64,000 bases of DNA from Clarireedia homoeocarpa (GCA_001465935.1 LNKV01000032.1:1-64000); one strand, 5' to 3'; positions 10,514 through 23,235 are shown, numbered from the stretch's first letter. A program made the numbers and translations. Notes: generated by a model from the sequence alone, not told the origin.

Positions 10514-12066
10514 CTATACAGCATCCATACTAGCCCTCATGGTCAACTGTTCGTTCTTATTCCCGAACTTCGAGATTTGCAAAAACGCATCACAGCCATA
10601 CCCCTCCAAACTATGTAATTCCAGACTGCCCGCCCAATACTCCGCGTACACGCGACTTAGCGGTAGACCCATCCCGAGCCGTAGGTTGGGCGGTCGACTG
10701 GAGAGAGATGAAAGGGAGCTATCGCCTGTGGTTGGGCCGTGCTGAGCGAGGGTTTCTCGGAACTCGGGCGGGACGTTGGAGACTTTGAGTTCTTGCATTG
10801 TGGCGGCCATTTTGGGAACTTGGGTTAGATTTTCGAGACGTTGCGTTCTGCGAGGTCCTTTGCTGAAGGACCAGAGGTAAGGAAGGATGTCGCGAGGTAT
10901 GCCGCCTCCCTGGTCAGAGACACGAATGATTACGTGCTGAGGTGCTTCGCAAACTGTTACGTCGATCGGTGGTGGTTGCTGATGAGGCTTTTGTCCATTT
11001 CTCTGTCGTTCTACCACGGCTTGAACCGAGTTCCGCAGAAGCTCGCCGATTATATATTCGAGGTGACTAAGGATATAAGGGAAAGTTGCTTCGAGATGCC
11101 CTGCTAATCGAATCTCAGGCATTGGGGCGGTCGTTCCGAATGTTACGGCTATAAGGGCTTGAACTTCTTTGCCAACTCGTTCAACTACTTCTTTCGCGTT
11201 GCACTTGAGGAATACCTCTCCCACAAATTCGGTTTCGATCGGTTTAGATTCAGACAAATGCGAGTGCGAATTGAAAGTTTCGGTCAAAGCAAGATGCTGT
11301 TCTTAAAAGACGTAGAATAAGTCAGCATAATTCCTGTGTGAACAATACTAGAAACTCCATACCTGCGATAACACGTCGAGAGATTCTCTATAATCGAGTA
11401 TGTGATTAGCAACTACGTACTAATATCACATGGGAGAAGGAAGTAGTACCGATCGTAAAATCGTGTTCATGAACTTGTCCATATCCTCTGGTCTCATTAG
11501 GTCCCGACATTCAAGCACACCCATTGCAAGAGTCGGGATCACCGTAAGATGCTCTTGCAGAGTTGTCGTTATAACTTTGCATAACTTATCATTATCGTCC
11601 AGGGTGTTGACCTCTCGTACTCGCCGCAGACTTTCAAAAGCTTTGTAGTAGAGTTCGTAAACCTGACTCATATGGGGATTTGTGACAACAACGTATGGGA
11701 GCGTTTGCATGTCCCGAATGCGATGCGCCAACCTGCCATAATGGTTAATGAGAGACTTGGAGGTTCTGCCGAGTATGTATTACCTCGTGGGAAGTTCGGT
11801 GCGCACATAGTTTGCAGAGCTTATCAGTCGAGCTTCAGTCAACGATCGGCCAAAGACCATGAGCTGTCTCAAGCTGATGGGTCTGGCATCTTTGGATACC
11901 CATCTGAAGCTGTTAAAACCAACGTTTCCAAGACAATCGAAAGGAAGGATTCATACTCATCCAACGGGGAAGCAGGTCTCCATGGTGGTACATGGATTTT
12001 AGAACTTTGCTGTAAGCTGATTCTGTTTGTCACCTTGGCAGCATTATGCGAAAGTGATCGCAGCAT
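10514..12066 (-). CDS. Mitochondrial PDK/BCKDK-family protein kinase
   Basis: Histidine-kinase-like serine kinase that phosphorylates the E1 subunit of a mitochondrial 2-oxoacid dehydrogenase (pyruvate or branched-chain), switching it off. Exons 12066-11957, 11909-11784, 11732-11450, 11387-11363 and 11301-10514 join in frame to 443 residues. The start MLRSLSHNAAKVTNR is a basic, Ser/Ala-rich presequence. The N-terminal four-helix domain has LAHRIRDMQTLPYVV and RISRRVIAEQHLAL. The GHKL ATPase has the N box GELLRNS (Asn about 272), G1 box DQGGGIP (about 311) and G2 box MGLPLSRVYAEY (about 390). Exon 4 is only 25 nt. Which dehydrogenase it serves cannot be settled here: the AEYWAGSLELHS end resembles BCKDK-type proteins and the fungal Pkp kinases. 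Divergent from SFH5. Confidence 0.9.
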
Positions 12067-12664
12067 ACCGGCGATTCCATGCGTATCGAGGAACCAATAT
12101 TGTCCTAGAGTAATATGATTCCATCCACAGTATGCTGGTAGCGAATCCCAAATTATACAAAGTACTTTGTTGTGGTCGTTCTCTGTATCTCTGTATCAAT
12201 TCCGTGAAGAGAGAAACCGAGAGGAATTGAAGCTTTGGAGCTTTTGTCGTGGGGGGTTCATCCGCTTCTAGGGTCAACCCCGCTCAGCGCGCCATATGAA
12301 CCTTGCGAAATGATCTGAGATTTTACCGGTGAAATAAGGAGGTGCGCTCGGTGCAACTGGCACGACTGGCAGGAGAAAGGGGACTACGAAAATTCGAGAA
12401 GGTGCAATAATCTATTATCAGAAACACAAATCTTAAATCTTGGCTTTTATTCACCGATTCCGGCTTGGGCACGGCGCGCTGTCAGACTTCCTTACTCCTA
12501 AGTCAGAAACAAGTCTTGTTGCTGTCCCACCATCTGTAGGTATAAATCTTATCCCTTTATCTTTTCTGTCAGACAGTTTTTCATCAGCTAAATTCTTTGA
12601 TATTGTTACAGCTTTCGGTGATAGACACACGCCAAGCTCTCAAGCTGCAATAATCAGATCAACA
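12067..12664. promoter_or_regulatory. divergent promoter region, kinase / SFH5
   Basis: This 598-bp interval separates the two start codons. A stop-free frame continues upstream of the SFH5 ATG to 12440 but starts at TTG and has no conserved sequence, so it is read as 5' UTR. Pyrimidine-rich sequence lies around 12540-12590. Confidence 0.55.
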
Positions 12665-13872
12665 ATGAGCGCCGAAATCAGTCCCAACGCGGCAAAAGCC
12701 AGCGAACCAGCGCCAGTCGAAGATGTCAAGTCAATCGTGGTAGCTACTAGTGCGCCAGTGGAACAACCTGCCGTAGATACGAAGCCAGAACCCGTTGCTG
12801 CAGAACCAGCTGCCAAAGAACCTGCCGCTGCAGATCCTGTCGCGGCAGAGCCAGTTGTTGAGCCTACTGCTGAAACTGTCGCGGAGTCTGCTGCTAAACC
12901 GGAGTCCACGAAAGAAGCCAGTGCTGAGAACCCTCCGACACCTACTCGACGATCGGTTTCGTTCGACAAATCTGCCAAAACTCATGATGGCTCACCATTA
13001 TCAAAGTTGTTTTCGGAATTAGCATCCGTATTCGAAGCTGCAGGACACACTGAGATGTGGGGAATTGAACTTCAGGAATCAGAAACTCATGTCCAGACGA
13101 GCATAGTTCTCGAGAAATTCCTTCGCGCGAATAACAAAGATGTCGCAAAAGCTAAAGCTCAATTAACTGAAGCTCTTAAATGGCGCAAGACGATGCAACC
13201 ACAGAAACTCCTTGAGAGCACAGAGTTCGATAATGCCAAGTTTGGTGGCCTGGGATATGTCACCAGTTACACCACAGCTTCGGGAGCCAAGGAAATTATC
13301 ACATGGAACATTTATGGAGCTGTCAAGAGTGTCAAGAAGACCTTCAGCGATGTCCCTGAGTGAGTGAATGAACTTGAGCAACACTTTTAGATGATATACT
13401 GATCGTTCATGATAGATTCCTCAAATGGCGAGCGGCTCTTATGGAGTTGTCCATCAAAGAATTAGACCTTGCTTCAGCAACAGAGAGAATTCCCGAAAAG
13501 GGACCTGATCCATATCGGATGATCCAAGTTCACGACTACCTCAATGTCAGTTTCCTTCGAATGGACCCAAGCATTAGAGCTGCATCCAAAGAGACAATCC
13601 AGACCTTCAGCATGGCTTATCCCGAGCTTCTGAAGGAGAAGTTCTTCGTCAACGTTCCAGTGCTTATGGGATGGGTTTTCACTGCAATGAAGATCTTCTT
13701 GAGCGCCGAAACAATCAAGAAATTTCATCCTCTAAGCTATGGCACCAATCTTGCTAGCGAAGTCCCAGAAATTGCGGAGCAGCTACCCAAGGAGTATGGA
13801 GGAAAGGGACAAGATTTGAAGGAAGGTGCTACCGTTAAGTATTCCGCGGCAGAAGCTGCTACCTCTACATAA
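12665..13872 (+). CDS. SFH5: Phosphatidylinositol transfer protein SFH5 (Sec14 family)
   Basis: Non-classical Sec14-like lipid transfer protein, acting at ER and plasma-membrane contacts and in the cytosol. Exons 12665-13359 and 13416-13872 give 383 residues. The intron is 56 nt (GTGAGT..TAG). Residues 1-105 are low-complexity and rich in Ala, Pro and Glu (AAEPAAKEPAAADP). CRAL-TRIO-N follows (VLEKFLRANNKDVAKA, about 145-175), then the lipid-binding CRAL-TRIO domain with IQVHDYLNVSFLRMD and the fungal SFH5 block YPELLKEKFFVNVPVLMGW. The lobe end HPLSYGTNLASEVPEIAEQLP precedes a short GGKG tail. The ATG at 12665 is the first Met before the conserved region; the extended N terminus is usual for filamentous fungi. 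Confidence 0.93.
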
Positions 13873-15145
13873 TGCGACATGATGGGAACGAATCTATCCA
13901 TGGCTGCAGGATCGGCTTCGACATTGAATTATTAAGAATGGCGTCGATTTGTTCGGACAGGTGTGAGATTATCCTCGACCACGGATGGGATATTACTGAC
14001 ATGTTTTAATGATGAGGGCCTATGTTCCTATGGAGGGAGGCTATCTTGCTCAATTGGCGTTTACTATATCCCCTTTGCTTTTTTTTTTTTTTTAGAGAAT
14101 TATAAGATTATAATAGATACCAATAGCATTTACTTCAGTCGGATAGAACATATTTGAACACCACAACAGACATGCAAACACTTGTATGGGATGCCACTCG
14201 GGAATCCTAATGCTGCTTGGTATTGATTTAGGAAAGTTGCACATGTCAAAGCTCTCCAGGATAGGTGAGTTAGTGCTCAGCCTTGTTCGATGTGTTTGCA
14301 TCAATGGCTTACATGGTCTTGATTCCAGAAACCAGCAGCGAACATTTCTTTTTCTGTGGCGATCATTTTGAGCACACTCCGCATGTTTGACGCTGCCCAC
14401 AATTTCTAGTCTACAAGCAGATCAGCAATCAGCAATCAGCAATCCGCCAATCAAGCCTCACAAACAACATTCCAGCAGCCAGGCCGCTTTCTGTGCTCCG
14501 ACATCCAGCTCAAAGAAACGTCATTGGAAGCCGCGCCACAAGCGAACCCACTCCCACCACCATCGCATCGAATCGGCAATAACAGGGGCCAGTTCAAGTT
14601 TGTTCTAAGGCAGCGCAGGCAGAATTATGCTACTGGTGGGCTACGGCGGGCTAAGGTTACGGGCTGCTACCCAGACGAGCCAGAACCAAAACGTAAAACT
14701 AAGCAACTAAAGCAACTTTGGTCCTTCCAAGCACAATTCCCCGTCTGGCCCAACTTCTCACTGCTCGGTACAAGTGGTAAAAGTAAAGTATAAAGGGTAA
14801 ATGTGATAAATCCCTACATACACATACACATACACATAATATTCACGATTACGATCACGATCCCTTCCTACATACGCCAATACCCTAAATCTTCCTTTCT
14901 TCTTCCTCGCAACTTTTTACCCCTCTTCTCCACTAAAAGCTATCTTCAGCGAACCTCTGGAAGGCAGGCGTGTTTTGGCGGCGACCATGAATCCTGTGAG
15001 CAAGTCCCAATCCCCTCCCTCCAACCCTCCAAACACATAAAGAAGACACATAAAGAATGCACAATCCCTTCTGCTTTGCCCACGCTTGAATCTACCGCGG
15101 CCACTCTCATCCTGCGATCTCTGCTGACAATAGGGCGTTGCAAAA
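13873..15145. other. intergenic, simple repeats only
   Basis: About 1.3 kb between SFH5 and the deubiquitinase. It contains a poly-T run (about 14079-14093), a 7-bp direct repeat (cagcaat x3, about 14423-14445) and an acatac-type microsatellite (about 14814-14838). ORFs on both strands lack conserved features. The 3' part is pyrimidine-rich and probably the 5' UTR/promoter of the next gene. Confidence 0.55.
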
Positions 15146-18100
15146 ATGCAGTCTTTCGATGCAGATATACAATCCCCCAATGATATGATCATCGATCCCG
15201 ACGAATATGTCGTCGAACAACCCGAGAATGAGAAGGAGGACATCGCCATAATAAATCCGGACGAACCAGTCCAACCACCGGCCAACGATTGTATGAGCTA
15301 TTGGTTATATAAGCACGAGGACATTGAGCTAACTTGTCCTTCGCAGTTGCTGCTATGACGGATTTAGTGTTGCCACCACTTCTAGAACAACCTCCAATAT
15401 TAGAAACTGTACATCACACATGGGAGATCTCGGGATGGAGGTCGTTGCCGCGCAGAGAACATGGCCCTATTTTTCATGCGGGGGGATATCCTTGGTGAGC
15501 AGATGCAATGCTTAAAGCTATGCGCCTCGGTTGCTAACATCTCAGGCGCGTTTTGATGTTTCCTTACGGCAACAATGCAGATAATGCTTCTTTCTATCTA
15601 GAACATGGATTCGAGAACAATAAGCCCCCAGATGACTTTGTTTGTTGTGTGCAATTCGGTTTGGTTCTATGGAATAAGAATGACCCAACGCTTTATACCC
15701 ATCATACCGCACACCACCGGTTTACCAAGGATGAGGGCGATTGGGGTTTCACCCGGTTTATGGAAATTCGGAAACTATTCAATGTGCCGTGGGCTGGCTC
15801 TGATCGACCACTAGTTGAGAATGACGAGGCAAATATGACTGCATATGTACGAATAGTCAAGGACGAGACAGGCGTTTTATGGCATTCCTTCACCAATTAC
15901 GACTCCAAAAAAGAGACAGGATATGTGGGACTGAAGAATCAAGGAGCTACGTGCTACCTGAACTCGCTCATTCAATCCCTATACTTTACCAATGCCTTTC
16001 GCAAGGTATGTTCACAAACTCTCGGATTTCGAGGACAATGTTAATGCTTCAATAGGCCGTGTACCAAATTCCAACACAGGACGAAGACACCAATACGAAC
16101 TCTGCATATACATTACAGCGTCTTTTCTACCAGCTTCAGTCATCTTCCAATGCCGTGAGCACCAACGAGCTGACCAAATCTTTTGGCTGGGAAACAAGAC
16201 ATATCTTTGAACAGCAAGATGTCCAGGAACTGTCGAGAAAGCTGATGGAGCGCATGGAAATCAAGATGAAGAAAACAGAGGCCGAAAATGTCCTGCCAAG
16301 ATTGTTCTGTGGGAAGGTGCGGACATACATATCATGCATCAATGTTGACTATGAATCACGTCGAGTCGAAGACTTCTGGGATATTCAACTAAATGTCAGC
16401 GGTAACAAGAATCTTGAGGAAAGTTTCAGGGATTACATCCAAGTCGAAACGATGGATGGTGACAATCAGTACTTTGCGGGCGACAATTACAAGCTACAGG
16501 ATGCAAGGAAGGGTGTGATTTTCGAGTCATTTCCAGAGGTTCTCCACTTGCAGCTTAAACGCTTTCAGTATGATATTGAGCGGGATGCCATGATGAAAAT
16601 CAACGATCGTTACGAGTTCCCGGAAACTTTCGATGCAGCACCTTATCTGTCAGAGGAAGCAGATAGGTCAGAATCATGGGAATACCAGTTGCACGGAGTT
16701 CTTGTTCATAGCGGGGACCTTAATGCTGGCCATTATTATGCGTACATCAAGCCCAACAGGGATGGTTGGTTCTACAAGTACGATGATGACAAAGTAACGA
16801 AAGCCACGATGAGAGAGGTTCTAGAAGAAAATTACGGTGGTGAAGTTCCATTAAATGGTTATACATCGGCACCCCACAAACCTATCATACGACACAACAG
16901 CGCATACATGCTTGTCTACATCCGAAAATCAAAACTCGACGAGGTCCTTTGCCCAGTGACAAATGAGGATATACCTTCCCATCTTCGTAAGTTTTGTGCA
17001 CTGGGAAGAGTTTAAGGCATGCTAATTTTATTATAGAAAGAAAGCTTGAAGAAGAGGCTGCTTTCAGGGAAGCGCGCCGCAAGGAGCGCGAAGAGCAGCA
17101 TTTGTACCTTACAGTCAGGGTCATCACGGAAGACACATTTCAAGCCCATGGTGGCATTGACTTGACACTATTTGATCAAAGCCACGATAATGATCCCGCG
17201 GCGGCTAGGTCTTATCGACTACTGCGGAAGTCTACAATTAAAGAGCTCACGGAGCGGATCGCCGAAGATGTGTCTACGGAGCCAAGAAAGTTGAGATTGT
17301 GGTGCATGGTCAACCGCCAAAACAAGACAACAAGACCCGATCAACCTATTCTGGACGCGAACCAGACTATAGAAGAAGCTCATTTGAAACTTGCAGGTAG
17401 CAAGACGCAAGAATTAAGACTGTGGGCTGAGGCTGCTCAAGAGTTTGATGTCGACGGTGCTCCTATATGGCCAACCTATCAAGCAACAAACGGGGCTCCA
17501 GCAAAAACCGATCTGATAGTTCTCTTCTTGAAATGGTTTGATATTGATTCCCAAAGATTAGTTGGCTGCGGCCACATTTACATCAGCAAAGAAAGAAAGG
17601 TTGAAGACTTAGCTCCAATCATTCTGAAACGCATGGAGTGGCCAGAAACCACTCACTTGAGGCTATTTGAGGTACGTTCGTTAAAGCCCTACTTATGTTC
17701 TGAGACATTGACGACTTCTTAGGAAATTAAACCTGATATGATTGAGCCAATGAAATCTAAACAATCATTGAAAGCGGCAGAACTTCAGGATGGTGATATC
17801 GTATGCTTCCAGAGGCTCCCCGAGGGCATATCTCCTGATCGTTCCTCGTCATCGACAGGAACACTTTCTCCAACAATGTTAGTTCATATACTGCATGTAT
17901 CCACACAAAGACAAGTGCTGACTACATTAGTACAAATACTACCGTTTCTTCAAATAATTCCCTCAGTACGATTTCAACCAATGCGCTTGCAACCATTGCG
18001 TCACAGCTTCCACTGCCATCAATATCTTCTGTTGGCACTGATCGAACCTACTCTAAGCCAGACCACATTGAAGATGCTCGAAATTATTACGACTTCCTTC

Positions 18101-19183
18101 GTCATCGACGAAGTATCAAGTTCTACTGTCATCCATCAAGAGGAATTCTCCAACCAGACGAAGTCGAACCTTTCAGCCTTGTCTTGAGCTCAAAGCATTC
18201 ATATGAGCAGGTATCTGCAAAGGTTGCTGACAAGCTGCAAGTCGATCCAACTCATCTTAGATTCTGGTCTATCAACACATCGTCGGGTAACCCTAAGGCC
18301 GTTGTTAAGCGTGGAACAAATCAGAGCCTTCAGGGTATGCTCAATCCGACCTATAGTACATTTAGCAACAACAGTCAGAGATCAGATGCGTTATACTTCG
18401 AGGTTTTGGAAATGAGCCTTGCGGAATTGGAAACCAGAAAGTCTCTTAGAGTTAGCTGGGTTAGTGAGGGTATCACGAAAGAGGTAAGGACAACCACGAT
18501 ATCCATGTGTATCACGTGCTCACAATAGATAGGAGCAATTCGACATCCTTGTTCCAAAGAACGGTACAGTGCAGGACCTCATCATCGGCTTGGTCAAGAA
18601 AGCAAAGCTAGAAGAGGAAGACAAGGCAGGCCCTATTCGGATATACGAGATCCATCAAAACAAGATCCATAAAGAACTTTCTCGCGACCTTTCCATCGTA
18701 AGCGTCACCGAGTACATCACTTTGATGGCCGAACGGATACCAGAAGAGGAGCTTCAGCAAAGTAGCGGCAGTCAGTTTATTAATGCATACCATTTCCAAG
18801 GAGAGCCCAATAAACCACATGGTATTCCGTTCAAGTTCAAGATGCTTCAGGTCAGTTGCTCTCCTCGATTTTGATCACCCTCTAACAATCCATAGGACGA
18901 ACCATTTGCCAAGACTAAGGAGCGATTGGAAAGGCGAACTGGTATGAAGGGCAAGAGTTTCGAAAAGATCAGGTTCGCTGTTGTAAGGAGGAGCACATAC
19001 TCAAAACCCACATATCTGAATGATGGTAAGTCTTTCACCGAGTCAACTGTATCTCAAGATTCTAATCAAATGCCAGAGGACATATTATGGGATGTTGCTA
19101 CACTAGACGATGACTTGCTCGGTTTGGACCACGTTGATAGAGCGCGGCCCATGAGGAGTGCAGCAGACTTATTCTTGAAGTAG
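15146..19183 (+). CDS. UBP15: Ubiquitin carboxyl-terminal hydrolase, USP7/Ubp15 type
   Basis: Cysteine deubiquitinase of the USP7 (HAUSP) family; yeast Ubp15 and fission-yeast Ubp21/22 act in peroxisomal protein import, endocytosis and cell cycle. Ten exons join in frame to 1193 residues: 15146-15290, 15347-15494, 15546-16005, 16056-16986, 17037-17671, 17723-17877, 17931-18483, 18533-18850, 18896-19025 and 19077-19183. An N-terminal MATH domain (HTWEISGWRSLP, FCVQFGLVLWN-like) precedes the USP core. That core has Cys-box GATCYLNSLIQSLYF (Cys about 234), QQDVQEL, and His-box NAGHYYAYI (His about 477) with YDDDKV (Asp about 494). The C-terminal half carries the tandem ubiquitin-like folds, including GDIVCFQ and LVGCGHIYI. 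The order matches human USP7. All nine introns are 46-56 nt. Confidence 0.95.
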
Positions 19184-19706
19184 ATTTTGGCATTGCTAAA
19201 GAGGTTTTCTGCGTGGCGCTTTAGGTTGGTGGGAAAATTAGGCATGGTCTTTGATGGGACCAACAGGCGATGTAGATGAGACGCATGGTAGCAGAGTGTG
19301 AATTCTTACTATGAAATATGATAGCTCTTGTGCTGGAGAAATTTTATGGCCATGCACAATCGTTCAGGAGTAGTCCAACTATACGAGTAGTATGTGCATT
19401 AGATGCGAGACGAGACATTTTTCATATGCGGCTGAATGGTTACTTTTACCTCAAGACATGAGTACTAAGATGTATGTTATGATGAGATTAGGAATGAGAA
19501 GTTTTAGGGAGTCCAGACGATGAAGTATCTTGTAGGTCAAATTATTCTGCTGAAGTCGTTTGGAAAATACCCCTAACGCTGGAAAGCCAATCAGGTTCTC
19601 TAGAATTGCCCTGCACGGAAACTTCCGTATGTAGACTGCCAGATATGTAGCAACGGTCTCGAAAGTTGTTGTCCCTCATTGAATTCTAGCAACCACGCAA
19701 TACACC
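19184..19706. other. intergenic between UBP15 and p24 gene
   Basis: This 523-bp stretch holds the 3' UTR of the deubiquitinase and the promoter of the p24 gene. No other feature is visible. Confidence 0.55.
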
Positions 19707-20536
19707 ATGAAATCCTCATTACTCTGGTGCAGCCTGTTGGCTTGCTTGTCGCCTCTTGTATCCGCCACTGCTCTTACATATAAATTGAGCGCCAACGAAA
19801 AAGCATGCTTTTACTCCTACGTTGACAAGCCAGGTGCTAAAGTGGCCTTTTACTTCGCCGTATGGAATATCCATCCACACTCAAATGTCCCAATTGAATA
19901 CTTACACTGAGACACGTATAGGTACAAGCTGGAGGTTCTTTCGATGTCGATTATGAGGTCGTTGGTCCCAATGAGAAGGTCATTATGAAGGAAGAAAAGG
20001 AGCGACAGGGTGATTTCGTCTTCACGGCAACGGAGGTTGGAGAATATAAATTCTGCTTCAATAACCAGATGAGCACGTTCGCCGAGAAATTTGTCGATTT
20101 CGAAATTGCTGTAAGCTCTTTTCTATCAAATCAAGTGCTGCCCTGCGCGTGGAATCGACTACTGATGGCTGTTCTGTGGTGTTTAGGTCGAAAACGAAGT
20201 TCGAGCATCAATTCCTTCCAAGCAAGGTACTACCCCCGAACAGACATCAGCATTGGAGGAATCGATATTCAAGCTTTCGGGACAACTCTCTACGATTACG
20301 CGCAACCAGAAGTACTTCAGGACGAGAGAGAACAGAAACTTTAGCACAGTGAGGAGTACGGAGAGGAGAATCTTTAACTTCAGTGTTATTGAGAGCTTAA
20401 TGATGATTTGCATGGCTGGGCTGCAGGTCTTTATTGTTCGATTCTTCTTCCAGGTATGTTGTTCCCTGCTTTTTGGATGTCTGGAGGTGCTTGGACTGAC
20501 AGGAGGATATAGGGTGCTAGGAAGGGCTACGTGTGA
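19707..20536 (+). CDS. p24 (EMP24/GP25L) family cargo receptor
   Basis: Type I membrane protein of COPII/COPI vesicles that sorts cargo, including GPI-anchored proteins, between ER and Golgi. Exons 19707-19859, 19922-20110, 20187-20453 and 20513-20536 give 210 residues. A signal peptide (MKSSLLWCSLLACLS to VSA) is followed by the GOLD domain with its disulphide cysteines (EKACFYSYV and YKFCFNNQMS). Next come a coiled coil and one transmembrane segment (about residues 180-202, ending FIVRFFF). The cytosolic tail is QGARKGYV: it offers the FF export signal but no KKXX. The last exon encodes only GARKGYV and stop. It resembles the yeast Erp (gamma-type) p24 proteins more than Emp24 or Erv25, but subfamily is not certain. 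Confidence 0.92.
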
Positions 20537-21045
20537 AGAGAGTTGGGTATGGATGTTTTTGGCAGGAGCTGGAGGTTTAAAGGAGCTTATGTGTACACTT
20601 ATTGAAATGACGCTATCAATGAAATGCCAAAAGTCGAGAATCAGTTAAGATGTTTGGTGCTGTATTCCGTGTCTTCAAATCGTGCTTCTGTCCGCATTGC
20701 TTCTTACTGGGTGTTTACTAGAGTTTCCCACACACAAAACTACTTCAAAAAAATTCGCAGCAAGTATTCGTGCCAGTTCTATATGCCCAGAGTAGTAACG
20801 GAGTTAATATTCATGTTGGTTTCAATTCCTTATTTTGAATGCTATCGACATAATATCGACACAATGTCTTGTATTCGAACAGCCCCATTTTGAACTAGTC
20901 CTATTCCGGTTAGTTGATGAAGCAAGGCTCAGAATCGCGATAATTTGAAGATTCACGATAGGTAGTTCACATCTGAAAATCATCCATTCTTTTGTTACAC
21001 ATCTTCCTGTCTAATCACGCCATCTTCTTCCCTCAATCCTCGAAA
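20537..21045. other. intergenic, p24 to PRP45
   Basis: The 509-bp spacer holds the p24 3' UTR and the PRP45 promoter. No other feature is seen. Confidence 0.55.
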
Positions 21046-22939
21046 ATGGCTTCGATGGCGGCTTCTCTCGCACGCGCTTTACCAAAACCCAAGTACACAG
21101 GCGAAGAAGAAGAAATTCCACAACATGCGCAACAACGAGGCCCCAGGATTCTAGGCGCAGGCTCTCTTGATAGCACCCAAATTGTGCTGAAGGTTTGTCA
21201 TTCCTCTCAAGAGAATAATGTTAAATTTACTTACAATTCCTTGGAGAAAACCGGACCTCCACCGTATGGCAGCCGGAAAGGATGGCGACCACGAGGACAA
21301 GAAGACTTTGGAGATGGAGGTGCTTTCCCAGAAATCCCTGTCGCGCAATACCCATTGGACATGGGACGCAAATCCGCATCCTCGAGTAACGCGCTAGCTC
21401 TTCAGGTCGATGCCGAAGGAAAGGTCAAATATGACGCTATTGCACGACAGGGTCACAATGATAAACGTATAGTGCACACCTCATTCAAAGATCTTATTCC
21501 ACTTCGACAACGAGCCGATGCTGGAGATATCAATCTGGATAGACCAAGCGAGGAGGAAGTGGCAGCATCGACAGAGCGGACGAAGAATGCCTTGGCGGCT
21601 CTTGTTAGCGGTGCGGTGGCTGCTCAGAAACCGAAGAATGTTAATGTTGGAGCACGGAAAGATCCTACATATGTTAGGTATACGCCAGCAAATCAAATGG
21701 GCGACAACACGAGAAAAAATGATCGGATTATGAAGATTGTGGAAAGGCAGCAGGACCCTATGGAGCCCCCAAAGTTCAAGCACAAGAAGATTCCTCGCGG
21801 ACCACCAAGTCCACCGCCCCCAGTCATGCATTCACCACCTCGAAAATTGACAGCGGAGGACCAGGAAGCTTGGAAGATTCCACCTCCGGTTTCTAACTGG
21901 AAGAATCCAAAAGGTTACACAGTTCCTTTGGACAAGCGTTTGGCCGCCGACGGAAGGGGTCTACAGGACGTAACTATCAATGACAAGTTCGCACAGTTTG
22001 CAGAGGCTCTTTTCACAGCAGACAGACATGCACGAGAAGAAGTCAAGCAGAGAGCATTGATGCAACAACGCTTGGCGGAGAAAGAGAAGGCACAGAAAGA
22101 AGAGCATCTTCGCATGTTAGCACAGAAAGCACGAGAAGAGAGAGCTGGAGCCGGGGCTGGTCGACGGGGCTCCCGATCATCAAGATCACGTTCGGGTAGC
22201 TACAGTGATTCTGAATCCGACCGATCGAACAGTGACGAGGAGGAAGTCCGAGAGCGCGAGAAAATGCGCCAAGAAAAGCGACGAGAGGAAGAACGCAAAC
22301 TACGCCAATCACGCATGGGAGCAGAGCGCCGAATCCAAATGATGGCCCGCGAACAAAATCGTGATATTTCTGAAAAAGTCGCCTTGGGTCTGGCTAAACC
22401 TACACAGTCTTCAGAAACGATGTTTGATTCTAGGTTGTTCAACCGAACAAGTGGATTCGATAGCGGTTTCAACGAAGACCAACATTATGATAAACCACTT
22501 TTTGCGGCCCAGGATGCGATTAGTAGTATTTATCGACCGAGGCAGATGATGGATGATGATGACGATGAAGAAGCGGCGGGGAGCGAGATGGCAAAGATTC
22601 AGAGGAATAATAGGTTTGGTGATGCGTTGGGGAAGGGGACATTCAAGGGGGCGGCAGATGTTGAGGTGAGTTTTATTTATTTTTTGCCTTTCTTGTTCAG
22701 GGTTCGACCTTCCCTGGTTGAGAAAATAAATATATGCTAATGGATTCTTCTTTGGGGGAAAATAGGCGAGAGAGGGTCCGGTTCAGTTTGAGAAGGATAC
22801 GGATGCTGGTGGGGATGTGTTTAATGTGGATGAGTTTTTGAGTAAAGTTGGAGAGGGCGGCTCGAATAAGAGGGAGTATGGGTTGCAGGATGGGGAGGAG
22901 AGGGGAAGTAAGAGGGCAAGGGTGGATGAGGATGATTAG
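21046..22939 (+). CDS. PRP45: SNW/SKIP-domain splicing factor Prp45
   Basis: Component of the activated spliceosome (NineTeen-related complex) that holds snRNAs and Prp proteins together during both splicing steps, also linked to transcription. Exons 21046-21192, 21247-22665 and 22766-22939 give 579 residues. The ATG at 21046 begins MASMAASLARALPKPKY. The SNW domain shows GPPPYGSRKGWRPR, FGDGGAFPEIPVAQYPLDMG and the eponymous SNWKNPKGYTVPLDKR (about 262-277). It is followed by a charged RS/RE-rich helix (RREEERKLRQSR) and a C-terminal FDSRLFN block, ending in SKRARVDEDD. The first intron (54 nt) is a multiple of three without stops, so unspliced RNA would still be open. It is called an intron because relatives join IVLK directly to the T/NGPPPYG block. 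Confidence 0.95.
21193..21246 (+). other. stop-free 54-nt intron of PRP45
   Basis: It begins GTTTGT and ends TTGGAG with a TTACTTAC-like branch region. Length 54 is divisible by three and no in-frame stop occurs, so retention inserts 18 residues (VCHSSQENNVKFTYNSLE) into the conserved SNW N-terminal region. Confidence 0.75.
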
Positions 22940-23214
22940 GGGGGAAGTGAGGTGGGGTAATGTTGGTTGTGGATGATAGAAGGGTGAGAGCGAGTGAGGA
23001 CTGACGGGGAGTTGGGAGGTGGTTGGGAATGAAAATTGCTTGGAGATGGATGGACAGGTGGGCTAGTGGATTAATTAACTGCTCGATAACAGGGGCGTTA
23101 ATTGTGTGCGTGTACGTGTGTATGTATGTATCATAGGTTTTTAATATGCATGCATGGTGGATTGGCATATAGATTTACATCATTCTATATCAACATCTAC
23201 ATCTACATCGACAA

Positions 23215-23235
23215 CGGCGGCGGCGGCGGCGGCGG
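23215..23235 (+). repeat. (CGG)7 microsatellite
   Basis: Seven CGG units followed by two CAG units, preceded by a tri/hexanucleotide catctacatctacatc stretch. It lies outside any supported coding region. Confidence 0.85.

Noticed and set aside
12440..12664. N-terminal extension of SFH5
   Set aside because: The frame starts with TTG and shows no conserved sequence; the ATG at 12665 fits the family.
22821..23168. 115-codon minus-strand ORF after PRP45
   Set aside because: Overlaps the PRP45 last exon antisense, is low complexity (His/Pro/Thr) and has no homology signal.
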